Source of the DNA: Flavobacterium aquidurense
GTDB lineage: Bacteria; Bacteroidota; Bacteroidia; Flavobacteriales; Flavobacteriaceae
Direction: 5' to 3'
Assembly: GCA_900107365.1 (NCBI GenBank)
Contig: FNPS01000005.1
Location: 124,001-188,000 of the forward strand
Length of the DNA stretch: 64,000 nt
Shown: positions 17,677 through 26,765 of the stretch, in pieces
Numbering within the stretch: the first letter of the stretch is position 1
How the letters are laid out: each line of letters begins with the position of its first letter
The notes under the pieces: generated by a model
What the model was told of the DNA's origin: nothing
The model's database searches: none
What the model saw: only the letters and a program-made list of their open reading frames with translations
Program-made: the position numbers and the translations under genes

Positions 17677-18696
17677 TTATTTTGAAGCTCGACGTTTTTT
17701 ATGCAGACTTCTTTTTAAACGGTAACCATTCAAAAAGAAAATCAATGTTTTAAAGGACAAAAATTTATAGAATTTCATCACTTTGTCCACTTTTATATTG
17801 CGTCCTTTTCTAAGTAGATATTTCCAGGAAATTAAATCATCCCAAATCTGTTGTTGTGTTTCAGTCGACAAAACATAAAAATCTTTTAGAATTACAACAT
17901 AATTGCACGCCCAATAATTCTCTATTGCTTTATTTAATACTTCTAATGTGGTTTCCTGCGCCTTTAATCCGTCTTTTACCATTTCATAAACATCTTCAAT
18001 ATGTTTTGCACTTACTGTTGTCGTAATAGAACCTTGGCGCGCCTGACGATACACATAAAATGATTTCGAATAAATACTGAAAGTCTTGAGATAATGCATC
18101 AATTTTCCGCACCATTCAATATCTTCAGATTTCTTTTCAACAGGAAAAAATAACGTATTTTCGATTAAAATTGTTCTTTTAATTACTTTATCCCACGCTG
18201 AGGCAGCGTATAAATCATAATAAACAAGATTTAAAATCTCATCTTCAAATTTTCCGTTTTTGTTTTTTATAAATCGTTGATTGTATTTGCAGACAACATC
18301 TTTTTCAGAAAAAAATCGGCTTTCTTCATGAATGATTATATCTGGATTTGTTTTAGAAATTAAATTATTCAAATCTTCCAAAACTTTTTTTCCCTGCCAA
18401 TAATCATCACTATCGGTAAAAATAATATACTCGCCTTTTGCTATTTTTAATCCCGTATTTCTGGCATCAGACAAACCTCCGTTTTCTTTGTCAATCAGGA
18501 TTATCTGAGGAAATTTCTGCTTGTATTGCTTACATATTTCCAGGGAAGAATCAGTTGATCCGTCATTGACTAAAATTAGTTCAAAGTCAGAAAAAGACTG
18601 GCACAAAATAGTGTCTAAACATTGTGACAAATAATCCTCAACGTTGTAAACCGGAACAATAATGCTAAAAAGCAAAGTCTTTTTCTGAACGTTCAT
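17677..18696 (-). CDS. Glycosyltransferase family 2
   Basis: A 339-residue GT-A glycosyltransferase. The nucleotide site SIIVPVYNVEDYLSQCLD, LVNDGSTDSS, and the metal site FTDSDDYW at about residues 93-100 are all visible. The C-terminus is basic (KRSLHKKRRASK), suggesting contact with the membrane. Spacing to neighbours is 11 bp upstream and 15 bp downstream, so it is in the wzz-flippase-GT2-EpsG-ligase operon. Sugar specificity cannot be told. Confidence 0.9.
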   Translation of the reverse strand: MNVQKKTLLFSIIVPVYNVEDYLSQCLDTILCQSFSDFELILVNDGSTDSSLEICKQYKQKFPQIILIDKENGGLSDARNTGLKIAKGEYIIFTDSDDYWQGKKVLEDLNNLISKTNPDIIIHEESRFFSEKDVVCKYNQRFIKNKNGKFEDEILNLVYYDLYAASAWDKVIKRTILIENTLFFPVEKKSEDIEWCGKLMHYLKTFSIYSKSFYVYRQARQGSITTTVSAKHIEDVYEMVKDGLKAQETTLEVLNKAIENYWACNYVVILKDFYVLSTETQQQIWDDLISWKYLLRKGRNIKVDKVMKFYKFLSFKTLIFFLNGYRLKRSLHKKRRASK

Positions 18697-18707
18697 AGCA
18701 TAATTTT

Positions 18708-20045
18708 TTAATGCAGAAACACTTTTATTTTATCCTTTCGATAAATAACAATTGCCACTACTAAATTCCAGAAAAAAGAAGCCGAAACAAATGCAATTGC
18801 CGCTCCTGTCATTCCGTATTGTGGAATTAAAAATCGGTTTAAAACAAAATTAAGTATAACTGCGACAATTAAAACAATCTGAAAAGTGTGTTGTCTTCCG
18901 GTCATATTCAAATAAACCGAAGCCGTACCAAATGCCGAGCAAATTCCCTGACCTATTATCAAAATTAAAAATGCCTGCTGGGCCACAATATATTGATGTC
19001 CAAAAATTGACAAAATAGATTTTGAAAAATAACTGATCAGTATAATAACCGGTAATGTTATCCCAAAAATTAAACGAGCACTGTTTCTGGACAATTCGAT
19101 TAATTCTGCTGTTTTATGGCTTGCAAAAAACTCTGCAATTTTAGCCGAAACCGTAATATTTATACTCACGATTATTATCGAAATAATCGTCATAATCTTA
19201 ACTCCTACCGAATAAAAAGCAACTGTTTCGTCGTTTCTGTATTTCTTCAGAAACATAATATCAAAACACATTAATAAAAATAATGCCATTGCACTGATGG
19301 CAATTGGATATGATTTTAAAAATATTTCTTTATGTGAAATTTTTTCAGCTGTTAACGAAACTGTCTTTTTTCGAAAATAAACAAAAGCGAAGATTGAACT
19401 CAGCAACGCAAGAAAAACAAATCCCAACAGAAAAACATCAACCAAATATTCTTCTTTATGCCAATAAAACAAAATAACAGAACCAATAATCAGCGGAATA
19501 TATTTAATGATATTTCTAAACAATTCTGCTACATATAATTTATCCAATGCTCTGAAAACTTCTGTATTTAAAATCGATAATCCTGAAAAAAACAATGTTA
19601 AAGTTCCTTTTAAAAGAATTGAATATACCGCTGGATCTGAAAAGTAATTGTTTATAGTTTCTTTGCTGATAATTGCAATTAAAAGCAAAACCACCAAGGA
19701 AGTTCCAAAAAGCATCAGAACCATTTTTTGGTATATACTTTTTAATTGGTCAAGAGCGTTTTGGCTTGCTAATTTTCCTCTAAAATATATAATCGACTGA
19801 TCAAAACCAAGCAAACACATACTCCCGATGGATAACAGAAAAGAACGCACAAAATCATACTGGCCAACTAATTTTGGACTATAGGTTTTTGTCAGGAAAA
19901 CTGTAAATCCAAATAACAGCAACGCACCAAAAACACGTAAGGATAAGGTGCTGAAACTTTGCCTTAAAAATCGATTCTTTAAAAATCTTTCAAAAATAGG
20001 ATTGGTTCTCAATTTTTTAAAGTTGATTCGCTTTTGATATCGCAA
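18708..20045 (-). CDS. Polysaccharide flippase (Wzx-like)
   Basis: A protein of up to 445 residues with about twelve to fourteen membrane segments, resembling Wzx/MOP flippases that move undecaprenyl-linked repeat units across the inner membrane. Family-like parts are SFSTLSLRVFGALLLFGFTV at the first helix, VGQYDFVRSF, and YGMTGAAIAFVSASFFWN near the end. There is no early ATG. The TTG at 20045 overlaps the wzz-like gene by 29 bp, while a second TTG at 20012 would start just after its stop; I cannot decide between them. Confidence 0.82.
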   Translation of the reverse strand: MRYQKRINFKKLRTNPIFERFLKNRFLRQSFSTLSLRVFGALLLFGFTVFLTKTYSPKLVGQYDFVRSFLLSIGSMCLLGFDQSIIYFRGKLASQNALDQLKSIYQKMVLMLFGTSLVVLLLIAIISKETINNYFSDPAVYSILLKGTLTLFFSGLSILNTEVFRALDKLYVAELFRNIIKYIPLIIGSVILFYWHKEEYLVDVFLLGFVFLALLSSIFAFVYFRKKTVSLTAEKISHKEIFLKSYPIAISAMALFLLMCFDIMFLKKYRNDETVAFYSVGVKIMTIISIIIVSINITVSAKIAEFFASHKTAELIELSRNSARLIFGITLPVIILISYFSKSILSIFGHQYIVAQQAFLILIIGQGICSAFGTASVYLNMTGRQHTFQIVLIVAVILNFVLNRFLIPQYGMTGAAIAFVSASFFWNLVVAIVIYRKDKIKVFLH

Positions 20046-21006
20046 GCTGTCTGTGATAGAATCTTTTGAACAGACTAATCAAAACAAAAAGAAAAATAAA
20101 GAAAAGCGGTAACCAGATTTTAAAATGGCCATTTACCGTCTTACTTTCATTTATATTAAGAGTTGCATTAATTTCTTTGATTGTTTTATCAAAACTAATT
20201 AATCTGAACCTGTTTTTCCCTTGTTCCGTAACTAACTTTTGCTTGGTTTTTATAATATCGTTTAGCTGCAAATTCTCACTGTAATAAACCAGTTTATCAT
20301 TTTTAGAGCTGTTTTTTGCGGTACTTGAAAGACCATTTAAAACCTGATCGATCTGAGCTATTATGGTATCGTTTTGAGCGATTTCACGTTGCAGGTTTTT
20401 ATATCCAATTTTTTGAATTGAATTAAAATAAGCCGAATTGTTCAGGTATTTCAACAACGGTTCGACTACATCTTTTTCATCTACGGTTCCATTTGACAAA
20501 AAAGAAATAGTGTGATAAGTATAATTTTTACTCGTCACGTTGTCCTCTAAAACCTTTTTCACTTCGCCAACCTCAGCCATTAATTTTATTAGCTCAAGAT
20601 TTTGTTCTTTGTCTTCAATAAATTTATAAACATCTGCAATTGGTTTGATTTCAATTTTTCTAAGTGTTTGTGGATTGGCTAATCCAACTGTATTTTTCAG
20701 AAAATCCACATCACCAGCAGCAATTTTAGATTGTATCAAATCGACTTTGGCGTACAAGTAATCAACACTTTCAAAATTTGGCGTTACAACAATCTGATTG
20801 TTGTATGATTTTTTATTAGAATCTAAATAATATCCCAGTACAGCACCAAGTACAACCAAAATTAGCACCACAATCCAGTTTCGAATAAAAAACTGAATTG
20901 CTCTAAAAACAGACCAGTTCACACGATCAAAAAAGCCACCGATGCTTCTTGAAAGCTGAAAAATATCTATTTCCTGTTCTGAATTTTGGGGTACTTTTGT
21001 ACTCAT
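20017..21006 (-). CDS. Wzz-like chain-length determinant protein
   Basis: A 329-residue inner-membrane protein with two membrane segments, at about residues 48-66 and 293-312. They enclose a large periplasmic part with predicted coiled coil, the topology of Wzz/FepE polysaccharide co-polymerases that set glycan length. No kinase domain is present. It begins MSTKVPQNSEQEIDIFQLS. It starts 8 bp after the DUF6909 gene and overlaps the flippase gene, so it is the second gene of this operon. Confidence 0.8.
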   Translation of the reverse strand: MSTKVPQNSEQEIDIFQLSRSIGGFFDRVNWSVFRAIQFFIRNWIVVLILVVLGAVLGYYLDSNKKSYNNQIVVTPNFESVDYLYAKVDLIQSKIAAGDVDFLKNTVGLANPQTLRKIEIKPIADVYKFIEDKEQNLELIKLMAEVGEVKKVLEDNVTSKNYTYHTISFLSNGTVDEKDVVEPLLKYLNNSAYFNSIQKIGYKNLQREIAQNDTIIAQIDQVLNGLSSTAKNSSKNDKLVYYSENLQLNDIIKTKQKLVTEQGKNRFRLISFDKTIKEINATLNINESKTVNGHFKIWLPLFFIFLFVLISLFKRFYHRQLAISKANQL

Positions 21007-21014
21007 TTATTATT

Positions 21015-22694
21015 TTATTTTACGTTGAAAATTTGTTCCAAAATTTTAATAGTAATCAAATACGTTGGTTTTACACCCGTCGTTCCTAATCCTCCTGAAG
21101 CTAGCGTGCTTCCGGTTTCCAAAGGATTATCCGAGGCATAATAGGCATAACGAACCTTAATATCGTGAGGTACACTTTTTCTAATTTTTGATGCCGACTG
21201 AATCGCTTTTTGGTAATATGATCCTTCCATTTCAAGACCAATCACACCCCAGGTTGATTCGTGGAAAAATTTCAGTAAGTCTCTGTTTTGCAAAGATGTT
21301 CCTAAAACGGTAACCATTGCACCTTCAAAAACCGCAATGTCGTTTCCTTCAAACATAGCGCCTGTCAATTCATTTTCGAAGAAATAATTATCCGCCGTTC
21401 CTTCATTTATGTGCGCTGTCGGAATCATAATATCGCCTTTCCCGCCTTCCAGAATTCCGGCTTTTCCCATAATAGAAACAGATTGAACATTCAATAACGT
21501 TTCTTTTTTATAGGGTTTCAAAAGCTCGTCGATTGTTTCATAAGCCTGCTCACCAAACGCATAATCCATTACAATAATAACCGGTGCGGCTTCTTCAATT
21601 ACAGCTTTTGGAAATCCTGTTTTCTTCCAATCTATTTGTGCCGTGTCAAAAATCTGAACATCGATATTTGTACCAGATGTATCCGGCAAGGAAATCATTC
21701 CGTTTTTTAATGCCAGTTCTTCAACTACTCCTCTAATTTCTTTAGCCCCGGATTTGCTTAATTCTTCATAAATAAAGAAATCTGATTTATCCTTGAATTT
21801 TGTTTTCAACAGCGGCGTTGCAAAAATCGAATTCATCACACTGTGCATGTTGGCACTAATCACATGAATTGGACGCTTTAAAAGATTATTAGCTTTTAAA
21901 ACTTCCTTGATGTTGGTTGCCCAGATTTCTCCGTGAATGTGATGTCCTAAACGTTCTCTTAAAACCGGACTGAATGTAATTGTTCGTTTATTGTTTTCGA
22001 TTACTTCTTCAATCGCTAATTTTCCTAACCAGTAAATAACGTGCAGGAAGCGATCCGGTGCATTTTCAGATCCGAAAGCATCGTAAATATCCAACACCTC
22101 TTCAAACGTTCTTCCTAAAATATTAGCAACGTGTGAGATTGCTTTCTCTTTTTCTATTAAAGCCAGTTTTTTAGTTTGCATTACCGCTTGTTCCAGTTTC
22201 AACCAGTCGCGTGAAACTTCTCCTCCATCATCTAATAAAACCCTGTTTTTTATTTTATGCGATTCGATGAAAATAAAGGTCAAATGCGTCAAAATGTCGT
22301 AGATGTCAGAGCGTCCACGCGTGATTTCAACATTCATTTGTTCTTCGTCGATTCTGTAGCAATTTCGTCGCCTTTTTGGAGGAACAATAGCTTGGAAATG
22401 CGATTTCGAATAGCCTTCATCAGAAGTTAAATTGATAAAACGGCATTGTTCAATTCCGATTGGAAGACGTTCTATAACGTACAAAAGTCCGTTCAATTCT
22501 ACTTTTTCTTCACCTATATTTCCGTAAATTTCCGGGCGTAATGCTAATAATGATTCCCGTAAACTGTCACCAGAAACTCCCATTGGTTTATAAAACCCAC
22601 GGTTGAATAAGTGGCGCATTGTAATGTACATTTTTTCAATAGCGGCAGATGATTCCTGCGCTCTTGATCTTGATATATGTTTGGTTTCTTTCAT
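21015..22694 (-). CDS. DUF6909-like protein, nucleoside-phosphorylase-like C-terminus
   Basis: A 559-residue soluble protein, probably of the DUF6909 family, though the number is from memory. Residues 1-240 look helical. The last 250 residues read like a nucleoside phosphorylase or AMP nucleosidase fold: PVIIVMDYAFGEQAYE, GKAGILEGGKGDIMIPTAHI, and GVIGLEMEGSYYQKAI, where EMEG resembles the substrate-binding MExxA signature. No signal peptide or membrane segment is seen. It leads an operon with the Wzz-like gene 8 bp downstream. Whether it is an enzyme of nucleotide metabolism or a non-catalytic homologue is open. Confidence 0.6.
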   Translation of the reverse strand: MKETKHISRSRAQESSAAIEKMYITMRHLFNRGFYKPMGVSGDSLRESLLALRPEIYGNIGEEKVELNGLLYVIERLPIGIEQCRFINLTSDEGYSKSHFQAIVPPKRRRNCYRIDEEQMNVEITRGRSDIYDILTHLTFIFIESHKIKNRVLLDDGGEVSRDWLKLEQAVMQTKKLALIEKEKAISHVANILGRTFEEVLDIYDAFGSENAPDRFLHVIYWLGKLAIEEVIENNKRTITFSPVLRERLGHHIHGEIWATNIKEVLKANNLLKRPIHVISANMHSVMNSIFATPLLKTKFKDKSDFFIYEELSKSGAKEIRGVVEELALKNGMISLPDTSGTNIDVQIFDTAQIDWKKTGFPKAVIEEAAPVIIVMDYAFGEQAYETIDELLKPYKKETLLNVQSVSIMGKAGILEGGKGDIMIPTAHINEGTADNYFFENELTGAMFEGNDIAVFEGAMVTVLGTSLQNRDLLKFFHESTWGVIGLEMEGSYYQKAIQSASKIRKSVPHDIKVRYAYYASDNPLETGSTLASGGLGTTGVKPTYLITIKILEQIFNVK

Positions 22695-22776
22695 TCTTTT
22701 TTATTTTATAAACTCAAATTTAAGCAAATACGAGGCATACCTTGTATCTCCCACATTATTTTTTAAAAAATCATTT

Positions 22777-23439
22777 TTATTTATCTTCTCTTTTAAATTT
22801 ATCTTTCGTCCAATTTTCCGGATTTGAAACAATATAATCAGAAATTCTTTGATAATCATTATTGCTTCTAATGATATTGTCATAAAATAATTTTTGCCAT
22901 TGATGTGGATATCCTAATCTGTTAGCGTGTTTGGTTACCGCAGATTTATAAAATCCAACAATTGACGAAATGGTATTTTTTCCAATATTTTGAAAACGTT
23001 GCGAACCTGGTTTTGGTAACGACGGCAACGGTGGTGATGACGGTAGAGACAGGGCATGCCCTGTCTCAACGCGCCCTGTTTCAACACGCCCTGTCTCAAC
23101 GTTATCCGTATTATTCACGTTATCTGTATTATTCACGTTATCTGTATTAATATTGGTCGATTGTTTATCGATAATTAAAATTCCGTGAATATGATTTGGC
23201 ATGACCACAAAATCACCCAATTCAACGTTTTTATGGTGTATTGGAATTTGATGCCACAATATATCAGCAATAATACCGACCTCCGACAAAACCATTTTAT
23301 CATTTTGAATTTCTCCAAAATAATGTTCTCTGTCTTGTATGCAAATTGTTATAAAATAGGCTCCGCTCCAGCCATAATCCCACCATTGAGCTCGTATTGA
23401 AGAAGTACGGTATTTATTTTTAAACTTTCCCTGACTCAT
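22777..23439 (-). CDS. REP-associated tyrosine transposase (RAYT)
   Basis: A 220-residue Y1 HUH protein of the IS200/IS605-related RAYT group, which acts on REP palindromes. The HUH motif is in VVMPNHIHGILII. The catalytic Tyr is probably in ISDYIVSNPENW near the C-terminus. Between them is a low-complexity insertion (about residues 98-140) encoded by two back-to-back tandem repeats and a 22-bp perfect palindrome. The gene stands alone, with no terminal repeats of a classical IS. Function is inferred from the family: single-strand cleavage at REP hairpins. Confidence 0.85.
   Translation of the reverse strand: MSQGKFKNKYRTSSIRAQWWDYGWSGAYFITICIQDREHYFGEIQNDKMVLSEVGIIADILWHQIPIHHKNVELGDFVVMPNHIHGILIIDKQSTNINTDNVNNTDNVNNTDNVETGRVETGRVETGHALSLPSSPPLPSLPKPGSQRFQNIGKNTISSIVGFYKSAVTKHANRLGYPHQWQKLFYDNIIRSNNDYQRISDYIVSNPENWTKDKFKREDK
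23046..23067. repeat. 22-bp perfect palindrome inside the RAYT gene
   Basis: Arm GAGACAGGGCA followed by its exact complement. On the minus strand it encodes ETGHALS. It resembles a REP hairpin of the kind RAYT proteins recognise. Confidence 0.9.
23059..23101. repeat. 15-bp tandem repeat (about three copies) in RAYT
   Basis: CCCTGTCTCAACGCG recurs with small changes at 23059, 23074 and 23089, encoding VETGR units on the minus strand. Confidence 0.85.
23102..23150. repeat. 18-bp tandem repeat (about three copies) in RAYT
   Basis: TTATCTGTATTATTCACG repeats at 23102, 23120 and 23138 (the last incomplete), encoding NTDNVN units on the minus strand. Confidence 0.85.
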
Positions 23440-23508
23440 TAATTTTAATAACTATACATCCTATTCATAAGGATAATAATGCTTTAACCTTGGAAATATT
23501 ATCTTAAG

Positions 23509-24993
23509 TTATTTCAAATTATCCGCAATCTTTCTATCATTAGATAATCTCGGCGTTTTATTCTGCCCGCCTAATTTTCCCTGAGATTTCATATATTCCT
23601 GAAAACCATTTTTAGAAACTTTGGTTACTACCACTTTTCGTAAAACACTTCCGGTAATCAGATCGTCGTAATAGATGTTTTGCTTTCTCATTGCGTTGTC
23701 AATTGCTTCGGCGAAAACTTCCATATTCTCCGGCTCAGTCTCAAATTCTACAAACCATTCATGATAAGGCAATCCGCTTGACGGATTAATTTGTGGTGCC
23801 ACAGTAAATTCGTTGATAACAATTTTAGTTCCTGCAGTGGCTTCTTTCATTGCATTTTCGACTTCATTGGCGATAACATGTTCTCCAAAAGCCGAAATAT
23901 AATGTTTGATTCGGCCCGAAACTATCACACGATGTGGAAACAAAGAGGTAAACTGTACTGTATCACCAATATTATAACGCCAAAGTCCTGCATTTGTTGA
24001 GATGATCAAGGCGTAATTTACCCCAACCTCAACTTCTCCAATGGTATAAGTTTTTGCATTTGGTTCAAAAAATTCATCGGCTTTAATAAATTCATAGAAA
24101 ATTCCCGAATTTAATAACAGCAGCATTCCTTTTGCTTTTTGAGAATCCTGATAAGCAAAAAATCCTTCAGAGGCCGGAAACAATTCGATGCTGTCAACTT
24201 TTCTTCCAATCATGTTTTCGAACTTCGCACGATAAGGTTCATAATTCACACCGCCGTAAATAAACAGATTAAAATTTTTGAATAATTCGCTGATTTTTTT
24301 GCCGCCGCTTTTCTCCTGCAAACGCTCAAAATACATTTGAACCCAAGACGGAATTCCTGAAATAATGGTCATATCCTGCTCGATAGTTTCTTCAACAATC
24401 GCATCAATTTTGGTTTCCCAATCTTCAATACAATTCGTTTCCCAGGAAGGCATTCTGTTTTTTTGGAGATATTTCGGGACGAAATGCGCTCCAATTCCAG
24501 AAAGTCTTCCAAATTTGATTCCGTATTTCTCCACTAAAATAGGACTTCCTTGCAGGAAAATCATTTTTCCATCTACAAAATCAGCATTTCCGGTTTCATA
24601 GATATAATGCAAAATGGCATTTCTTGAAGCTTCAATATGAAATGGCATTGATTCCTTCGTTAGCGGAATATATTTTGCTCCGGAAGTTGTACCTGAAGTT
24701 TTAGCAAAATAAAGTGGTTTTCCTTTCCACAGAATATTTTTTTCACCCATTCGAACTTTGTCGATATAAGGTTTCAAGTCCTCATAATCGCGAATAGGAA
24801 CTCGTTTTTTGAAATCGTGAACTGTTTTTATTTTATCAAAATGGTGATCAACACCAAACTGAGTTTCTCTTGCGCTGTTTATTAAACCCTTAAAAACTTC
24901 TTGTTGTGTTTCGACTGGTTTATTGGCCCAAGCCTGCGTTTGATAATATATTTTGCTGGCAAATAATTTTGCTGCTACAGATTTAATAGACAT
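23509..24993 (-). CDS. GH3 family acyl-acid-amido synthetase-like protein
   Basis: A 494-residue protein of the GH3 branch of adenylate-forming enzymes, named after plant auxin conjugases. The ATP loop FAKTSGTTSGAKYIPLT is near residues 94-110. EGFFAYQDS and LWRYNIGDTVQFTSLFPHRV are further GH3 hallmarks. Length is normal. Bacterial GH3 proteins are common in Bacteroidota but their substrates are not established. It is followed upstream, 11 bp away on the same strand, by a membrane-anchored protein gene, so the two are likely co-transcribed. Confidence 0.85.
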   Translation of the reverse strand: MSIKSVAAKLFASKIYYQTQAWANKPVETQQEVFKGLINSARETQFGVDHHFDKIKTVHDFKKRVPIRDYEDLKPYIDKVRMGEKNILWKGKPLYFAKTSGTTSGAKYIPLTKESMPFHIEASRNAILHYIYETGNADFVDGKMIFLQGSPILVEKYGIKFGRLSGIGAHFVPKYLQKNRMPSWETNCIEDWETKIDAIVEETIEQDMTIISGIPSWVQMYFERLQEKSGGKKISELFKNFNLFIYGGVNYEPYRAKFENMIGRKVDSIELFPASEGFFAYQDSQKAKGMLLLLNSGIFYEFIKADEFFEPNAKTYTIGEVEVGVNYALIISTNAGLWRYNIGDTVQFTSLFPHRVIVSGRIKHYISAFGEHVIANEVENAMKEATAGTKIVINEFTVAPQINPSSGLPYHEWFVEFETEPENMEVFAEAIDNAMRKQNIYYDDLITGSVLRKVVVTKVSKNGFQEYMKSQGKLGGQNKTPRLSNDRKIADNLK

Positions 24994-25004
24994 TTTTTAT
25001 AGTA

Positions 25005-25505
25005 TTATTTCTTGTCACTTTTGTTTTTGCCATTCGTTTTTTTGCCCGACTCCTTCTCTATTTTCGCCACATCCTCTCTTAATTTCAATTCTTCTTCACT
25101 AGCTTTCATATTCACTTCCGAAGGCTCGTCAACTTCTGATAATATTGAATCTTTATTGAATTTAGAGTACTCTAATTCTCCTCTTAAAACTTTTTGAATT
25201 CCGTGAATGTAAGCTTCATTTTTATTTAAAGCAGTTTCCAATGAATCTGATTTTATAGCCAGTTTAGTTGCGTCTCTTTTTAATTTAGAAGAAGAATAGC
25301 CGGGAATAAATTCACGCAAAGGTGTAAAAGCAATGATAAAAGTCGTAATTAAAATTAAGAATATACTTCCTAAAGACAACACAACAAAAACATTCATTAA
25401 ATTGAGTTTGAGCGAAAAAGTTTCTTCAAAAGTATCTTCATTCAAAATTACCAATCGGTTTTTAGTGAATAATTTTCTTCTGAAATTGTGTTTCTTCTTG
25501 GCCAT
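25005..25505 (-). CDS. Membrane-anchored protein like the N-terminus of M23 peptidases
   Basis: A 166-residue protein. A basic N-terminus (MAKKKHNFRRKLFTKNR) is followed by a single membrane segment at about residues 38-60, the segment FTPLREFIPGYSSSKLKRDA, and a Lys/Glu-rich coiled tail. In many Flavobacteriaceae a similar N-terminal part is fused to a LytM/M23 endopeptidase domain, as far as I recall; here the protein stops before that domain. It may therefore be a reduced homologue with a scaffold role. It lies 11 bp before GH3 and diverges from tatA. Confidence 0.6.
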   Translation of the reverse strand: MAKKKHNFRRKLFTKNRLVILNEDTFEETFSLKLNLMNVFVVLSLGSIFLILITTFIIAFTPLREFIPGYSSSKLKRDATKLAIKSDSLETALNKNEAYIHGIQKVLRGELEYSKFNKDSILSEVDEPSEVNMKASEEELKLREDVAKIEKESGKKTNGKNKSDKK

Positions 25506-25662
25506 TTCGGTTCTTTATATGAGCAAATATAATAATTAATCGCCTTGTTGATGCCCGCCAAATTTGAACGAATCTGCTTAATTTACGTTTTTATAAAATA
25601 TTTAACGTTGCTAAGGCTAAATATTTTAAACCAAAAACACTTCTTCTTCGTATATTTCTATA

Positions 25663-25670
25663 TACCTTTG
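25663..25670 (+). promoter_or_regulatory. -7 element of tatA
   Basis: TACCTTTG fits TAnnTTTG, 47 bp before the tatA ATG. No exact TTG is found at the -33 position (TTC at 25641). Confidence 0.5.
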
Positions 25671-25717
25671 CGGTACAAAATAGAAAAACAATTTGCTTCG
25701 GCATTAAATATACAATC

Positions 25718-25894
25718 ATGGGAAGATTAGGTCTTACAGAAATCCTTGTAATAGTAGGTATTGTGATTTTACTTTTTGGAGGTAAAAAAATTCCAGAATT
25801 AATGAAAGGTTTAGGAAGCGGAATCAAAGAATTCAAAAACGCTGCTAAGGACGATCAGCCTGCTGTGAAAAAAGAGGAAGAAGAAGTAAAATAA
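25718..25894 (+). CDS. tatA: Twin-arginine translocase subunit TatA/TatE
   Basis: A 58-residue protein, short but complete. It has one N-terminal membrane helix ([15 protein letters not shown], about residues 6-20) followed by the hallmark [21 protein letters not shown] amphipathic helix and an acidic/basic tail. TatA oligomers form the pore for folded twin-arginine substrates in the inner membrane. The ATG at 25718 is the only sensible start. tatC is not in the window. A terminator follows at once, so the gene is monocistronic. Confidence 0.93.
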   Translation: MGRLGLTEILVIVGIVILLFGGKKIPELMKGLGSGIKEFKNAAKDDQPAVKKEEEEVK

Positions 25895-25917
25895 TAATTA
25901 CAACTTTTAAAAATTTA

Positions 25918-25957
25918 TAAAATCCCAAGTTACAATTGTAGCTTGGGATTTTTTTTA
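25918..25957 (+). terminator. Terminator after tatA
   Basis: AAATCCCAAG and its complement CTTGGGATTT flank a 12-base loop and are followed by a T-run. It belongs to the same hairpin style as those at 3854, 4940 and 26766. Confidence 0.8.
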
Positions 25958-25969
25958 TTTCTGTTTTTA

Positions 25970-26596
25970 TTATTTACACTTTGTTTTATTAAAAATAGCC
26001 GTTATTCGGTCTAATACTGTATCCAATTCAAATATTTCGTTTTCTATTGCTTTACTAATTTTAGGACAATCCGTAAATTCTTGCTTCGCCATTTTTTTCA
26101 TCATAGCATCTGTCCCATGTGATTTGACTGCATTTCCCATTGTATTGTAACCATATACTAAATGGTCAGTTCCTTTTTTTCCAAAAAAATACGAAGAATT
26201 GGCTGATCTGAAGGTATTTCTTCTGCTGTCTCCTTTATCAAAGATTTTACCTATTTTATATTCTTTATTGTACACAATTTCAAACCAATGTTTTTTTCTG
26301 GAGTTAGAAAATTTTCCAGTAAAAACGCCTGCGCTTGTTAAATAAAGGTATTCCATTGTAAAAATGTTTCCAGTTTCATTAGTGTATACTATTTTAATAA
26401 GATCAGCACCGGCGATTTTTTCAGTATCTGCATCTTCATTTGTCTTAAAAGTAACTTTGGAGTCATCTTCCTCAACAAGTTTTGCTAGACCCGTTTTGTT
26501 GGTTCCGTCTGCTAAATACAAAACAGCCTTAAGATATTTAGCCTGTCCTACGGTGGAGAATAATAACGTAATTAGAATCAAAATAATTTTTTTCAT
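25970..26596 (-). CDS. Secreted hypothetical protein
   Basis: A 208-residue protein starting MKKIILILITLLFSTVGQA, a clear signal peptide with cleavage near residue 19. The frame is open six codons further upstream, but the ATG at 26596 gives the normal signal peptide. The mature protein has an N-terminal beta-rich part (TGLAKLVEEDDSKVTFKTN) and a helical C-terminal part ending with Cys residues. I do not recognise a domain. It is not in an operon: the tatA terminator is on one side and the tex terminator on the other. Function unknown. Confidence 0.65.
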   Translation of the reverse strand: MKKIILILITLLFSTVGQAKYLKAVLYLADGTNKTGLAKLVEEDDSKVTFKTNEDADTEKIAGADLIKIVYTNETGNIFTMEYLYLTSAGVFTGKFSNSRKKHWFEIVYNKEYKIGKIFDKGDSRRNTFRSANSSYFFGKKGTDHLVYGYNTMGNAVKSHGTDAMMKKMAKQEFTDCPKISKAIENEIFELDTVLDRITAIFNKTKCK

Positions 26597-26765
26597 GGTA
26601 TTTGGGGTTTTCAATTTCCCGCAAATATATAGTAATAGGTAAGAATTACTTTAACAAATTAAAGTAAAACAGGTGCTTTTTTTACTTGCTTACACTTAAC
26701 AACTTTACTTCCAATAAGTTGTTATAATCTAAAACTTCACTTACAAAACTAAAATTAATTTAAAA

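Noticed and set aside
22962..23150. A plus-strand frame with ALSQRALFQHALSQR repeats opposite RAYT
   Set aside because: The repeats come from the tandem repeats of the RAYT gene read backwards; the frame has no other sign of a gene.
23059..23150. Possible CRISPR-like array of short repeats
   Set aside because: Units are 15 and 18 bp, have no spacers, and are in frame within RAYT. No cas genes are in the window.
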